Position numbers and translations under genes: made by a program. Shown here in pieces: positions 61,402 through 64,000 of a stretch of 64,000 bases of DNA. The stretch is from Alphaproteobacteria bacterium (GTDB taxonomy: Bacteria > Pseudomonadota > Alphaproteobacteria > Micropepsales > Micropepsaceae). The notes under the pieces are model-generated. The model ran no database searches, was not told where the DNA came from, and was given only the letters and a program-made list of their open reading frames with translations. The stretch covers positions 30,797 to 94,796 of the forward strand of contig JADZAI010000074.1 of the NCBI GenBank assembly GCA_020852655.1. Reading direction: 5' to 3'. The stretch's first letter is position 1. Each line of letters opens with the position of its first letter.

Positions 61402-63888
61402 TCAAACACGGCTGGCTTCCGCGACGAGATTGTCGGCGGCCTCGCTGAGCAGATCATCGTGCGCCTGGCCGTAGACCGGTTCCTTGCCGATCTCCAGCAG
61501 CACGGGAACCGCGAGCGGCGACACATGGTCGAGATCGCGCGCGATGATTCGCCCCTGAATCCTGTGCAGCAGATTGGCGAGGCGTTGCAAGTCCAACAAG
61601 CCGGTGAGGGCATCTTCGCGGGCTGCGCGCATGAGGATGTGATCGGGCTGGTGCTGCTTCAGCACGTCATAGATGAGGTCGGACGAGAAGGTTACCTGCC
61701 GCCCGGATTTCTCCTTCCCGGCAAAGCGCGTCTCGATCAGCCCGCCGATGATCGCGCAGTTGCGGAACTGGCGCTTCAGCATGATCGATTCCGCCAGCCA
61801 CTCCTCAAGGTCGTCGCCCAGGAGATCCGGTGCGAAGAGCCTATTCATGTCGAGCCGCGAGAGATCGCGTAAGGCCCATACCGAGAGCGCATACTCGCCC
61901 GCCACGAAACCCAGCGGCCGCATCCCCATCCGCTCCAGCCGCCGGGTCAGCAGCATGCCCAGCGTCTGGTGCGCCAGCCGCCCGTCGAAGGGATAGCAGA
62001 CGAGATAGGATTTATCGCCGCGCGGGAAGGTCTCGACCAGCATTTGATTGGGATCGGGCAGCACCGAGCGCCAGGCCTGCATCGCCAGCCATTCCGCCAC
62101 CTGCGTCGGCAGGTTGGGCACGGCTTCGGGATCGGCGATCATCTCGCGCACCCGTTCGGCGAGATAGGTGGTGAGCGGGAACTTGCCGCCTTGCCAGCTT
62201 GGCACCATTGGCGAGTCCGTCGTGCCGAGCGTCACCAGCGCATCGGTCTCGCGCACCGTGATGAATTTGAGGATGCGCCCGCCGAACACGAAGCTGTCGC
62301 CCGGCGTCATGTGCTCGAAAAAGAACTCCTCCATCTTGCCGAGCACGCGCCCCGCCGCGATCGGCACGTCCGGCTTGATCGAGCGCACCAGCCGCACGTT
62401 CAGATATTCCGCTTCGATGATCGTTCCCGCGTTCAGCCGATAGCGCTGCGCCACCATCGGGTTCGCGACGCGCCATTTGCCGTCGGCACTCTGGCGCAGC
62501 TTGGCGAAGCGCTCGTAATTGCGCAGCGCGTAACCGCCCGTCGCGACGAAATCGAGCGCCTGGTCGAAGGTCTCGCGCGTCGTCAGGCGATAGGGCTCGG
62601 CGGAGGTTACCTCGTCATAGAGATCGTCCGCATCGAAGGGCTCGGCGCAGGCCATGCCGAGAATGTGCTGCGCCAGCACGTCCAGCCCGCCGATGCGGCG
62701 CGTCTCGCCGTCCTGCTTGCCGGCCGCCACTGCCTCGCGGGCCGCGATGCATTCCAGCACCTCGAAGCGGTTCGACGGCACCAGCAGCGCCATCGAGGAT
62801 TCGTCCAGCCGGTGATTGGCCCGGCCGATGCGCTGCTGCATGCGGGCAACGCCTTTCGGCGCGCCCATCTGCACGACGAGGTCGACGTCGCCCCAGTCGA
62901 TGCCGAGATCGAGCGTCGAGGTCGCGACCACGGCGCGCAAGCGGCCGGCCGCCATCGCGGCTTCCACCTTGCGGCGCTGCCCGGCATCGAGCGAGCCGTG
63001 ATGCAGGGCGATCGGCAGATCGTCCGTGTTGTTGCGCCAGAGCTCCTGGAACAGGAATTCCGCCTGGCTGCGCGTGTTGACGAAGAGGATCGCCATCTTC
63101 GCGCGCCGAATCGCCGCCATCACCTCGGGGATCGCGTGGCGGCCCGAATGCCCGGCCCAGGGAATGCGCTCCACCGAATCCAGCACATGGATGTTCGGCT
63201 TCGCGCCTGCCTGTCCGACGACGAGGCGGGCAAGGCGCGGTTCCTCCGTCGTCTGAGGAACGAGATAGCGGCGGAGATGGTCGGGGTCCGCAACGGTCGC
63301 CGACAGACCGACCCGGCGATGCTGCGGCGCCAGCTTCGTCAGACGCGCGAGGTCCAGCGCCAGCAGATCGCCCCGCTTGTTGGCGACGAGGGCGTGGAGT
63401 TCGTCGAGCACGACACAGTCGAGATCGCGGAACATGTCGGCCGCCTGGCGCGAGGCGAGCAGCAGCGCGAGCTGTTCCGGCGTCGTCAGCAGCATGTCGG
63501 GCGGATCGATTTTCTGCCGCTGGCGCTTATGCGCCGAGGTGTCGCCGGTCCGCGTCTCCATGCGGATATCGAGCTTCATCTCGCCGACCGGCAGCTCCAG
63601 ATTGCGCGCGATATCGACCGCGAGCGCCTTCAGCGGCGAAATGTAGAGCGTATGCACCGACCGGCGCCGATGCGGCTTCCAGTCGTCGGTGGAGAGCGCG
63701 TTGCGGCGGTATTCATGGGCCGCCGCCAAAGATTCTTGCTCCCCCCGCTTGCGGGGGGAGAGGCCCGCAGGGCCGAGGGGGGCATGTTGCGCAAACGCCT
63801 GCGCATTCCGACGCGCGGTGATGGGCTGCATCATCCCCCCTCCACCGCTTCGCGGTCCCCCTCCCCCGTAAACGCAGGGGAATCGCAT
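61402..63888 (-). pseudogene. Ligase-associated DEXH-box helicase, 5' part replaced
   Basis: The open frame has 828 codons. From about codon 78 (position 63657, HTLYISPLKALAVDIARNL) to the end it is a good Lhr-like, ligase-associated helicase: DELHALVANKRGDLLAL (motif II, DELH), GLSATVADPDHLRRYLV (III) and QQRIGRANHR (VI). The first roughly 70 codons instead read a low-complexity GC-rich repeat and the edge of an IS. The Walker A segment that belongs before HTLYISPLKAL (about 30-60 residues earlier in homologues) is absent, so ATP binding should be lost. Stop to PdeM is 16 bp. Probably inactivated by repeat and IS insertion. Confidence 0.75.
63735..63872. repeat. Palindromic intergenic-type repeat at the helicase 5' end
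   Basis: CTCCCCCCGC (63739-63748) and GCGGGGGGAG (63751-63760) make a perfect 10-bp hairpin with a 2-nt loop; GAGGGGGG (63775-63782) faces CCCCCCTC (63835-63842); ACCGC-TTC-GCGGT (63844-63856) is another hairpin. The wording (CTCCCCCCGCTTGCGGGG... and CCACCGCTTCGCGGTCCCC) is that of a dispersed repeat of GC-rich Alphaproteobacteria, normally found between genes. Confidence 0.7.
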
Positions 63889-64000
63889 TTGAGTATTGCG
63901 TGGTGTTGGGATTGGGATTCTGAACGGGACTTCTCTTGAGGAGGGGAGCCCGATGGCGGTTTTGTTGTCGATTTTGCGCGAGGTGAGCGATCCCCGCGAC
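63875..64000 (+). mobile_element. ISAs1-type insertion sequence, left end (cut by window)
   Basis: A probable left end CAGGGGAATCGCATT begins at 63875, immediately behind the palindromic repeat, followed by about 60 bp and a transposase start with ribosome binding site. ISAs1-type ends often start CAGGGG. The right end is outside the window, so no inverted repeat pair or target duplication can be checked. Confidence 0.6.
63953..64000 (+). CDS. ISAs1 family transposase, N-terminal fragment (cut by window)
   Basis: ATG at 63953 behind GAGGAGGGG. Only 16 codons are visible: MAVLLSILREVSDPRD. The DPR motif about 13 residues after the start is the beginning of the transposase-associated domain of ISAs1 proteins. 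The gene continues beyond the window edge. Confidence 0.6.
   Translation, partial: MAVLLSILREVSDPRD

Noticed and set aside
1..64000. CRISPR array or phage/secretion/defence island
   Set aside because: No regularly spaced direct repeats, cas genes, phage structural genes or integrase were seen. The only mobile element is the IS at the right edge.

Overview
The window is GC-rich, densely coded chromosomal DNA from an alphaproteobacterium. The evidence is a SAM-II riboswitch in front of metZ, a class I lysyl-tRNA synthetase, a tandem-domain dCTP deaminase, a PodJ-like polarity protein with a perfect CtrA box and clustered GANTC (CcrM) sites upstream, a TauE/TIGR02186 gene pair, and two genes of the ligase-associated DNA repair cluster. 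Caulobacter-like or Micropepsaceae/Rhizomicrobium-like lineages would fit, but the genus cannot be fixed from sequence reading alone.

Layout. 1-10 kb: a metallo-beta-lactamase cut by the left edge, a GST, argE, folE, apaG, metZ under a SAM-II riboswitch plus terminator, dCTP deaminase, and an emrA-emrB-tetR efflux operon with a palindromic operator. 10-17 kb: tRNA-Gly(CCC), a GMC oxidoreductase with a small partner subunit, a paired acyl-CoA dehydrogenase (only one partner keeps the catalytic Glu motif) and a large MscS-type channel. 17-22.5 kb: the stress operon prkA - DUF444 - spoVR. 23-33.5 kb: a GNAT, SixA-like phosphatase, DinG-like helicase, a soluble hybrid histidine kinase with a degenerate HPt, class I LysRS, a LexA/CI-type S24 regulator, DUF952-pyrD and two overlapping thioesterases. 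33.6-37.5 kb: a GST, a tightly coupled cluster of small envelope/cupin/TerB-PH genes and an LCAD-type acyl-CoA dehydrogenase. 37.5-38.9 kb is a degraded accessory patch with a doubly broken DUF2442-HTH gene and two orphan small ORFs.

38.9-53.7 kb: a Tat-exported amine oxidase divergent from its TetR regulator across a double operator, PiT/DUF47 phosphate transport, a GNAT, a polysaccharide deacetylase, a Baeyer-Villiger monooxygenase, MgtC, an HNH nuclease, an AttH/CrtC-like protein behind an FNR-type box, a DmdC-like acyl-CoA dehydrogenase with a MerR regulator, a helical repeat protein, an SGNH hydrolase and a DUF962 protein. 53.7-60.7 kb: the PodJ-like gene, TauE/TIGR02186 and an EF-hand protein. 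60.7-64 kb: PdeM and a ligase-associated DEXH helicase whose 5' end, including Walker A, has been replaced by an intergenic-type repeat and an ISAs1-type insertion sequence running off the right edge.

Metabolic flavour: four acyl-CoA dehydrogenase reading frames plus two thioesterases, a BVMO, a GMC enzyme and an AttH/CrtC-like protein suggest use of lipid, steroid or terpenoid-like substrates (inference). No phage, CRISPR array, secretion system or obvious defence island is present. The most notable items are the broken helicase/IS junction, the cell-cycle promoter of podJ, the double TetR operator, the split-active-site acyl-CoA dehydrogenase pair and the doubly inactivated DUF2442-HTH gene.
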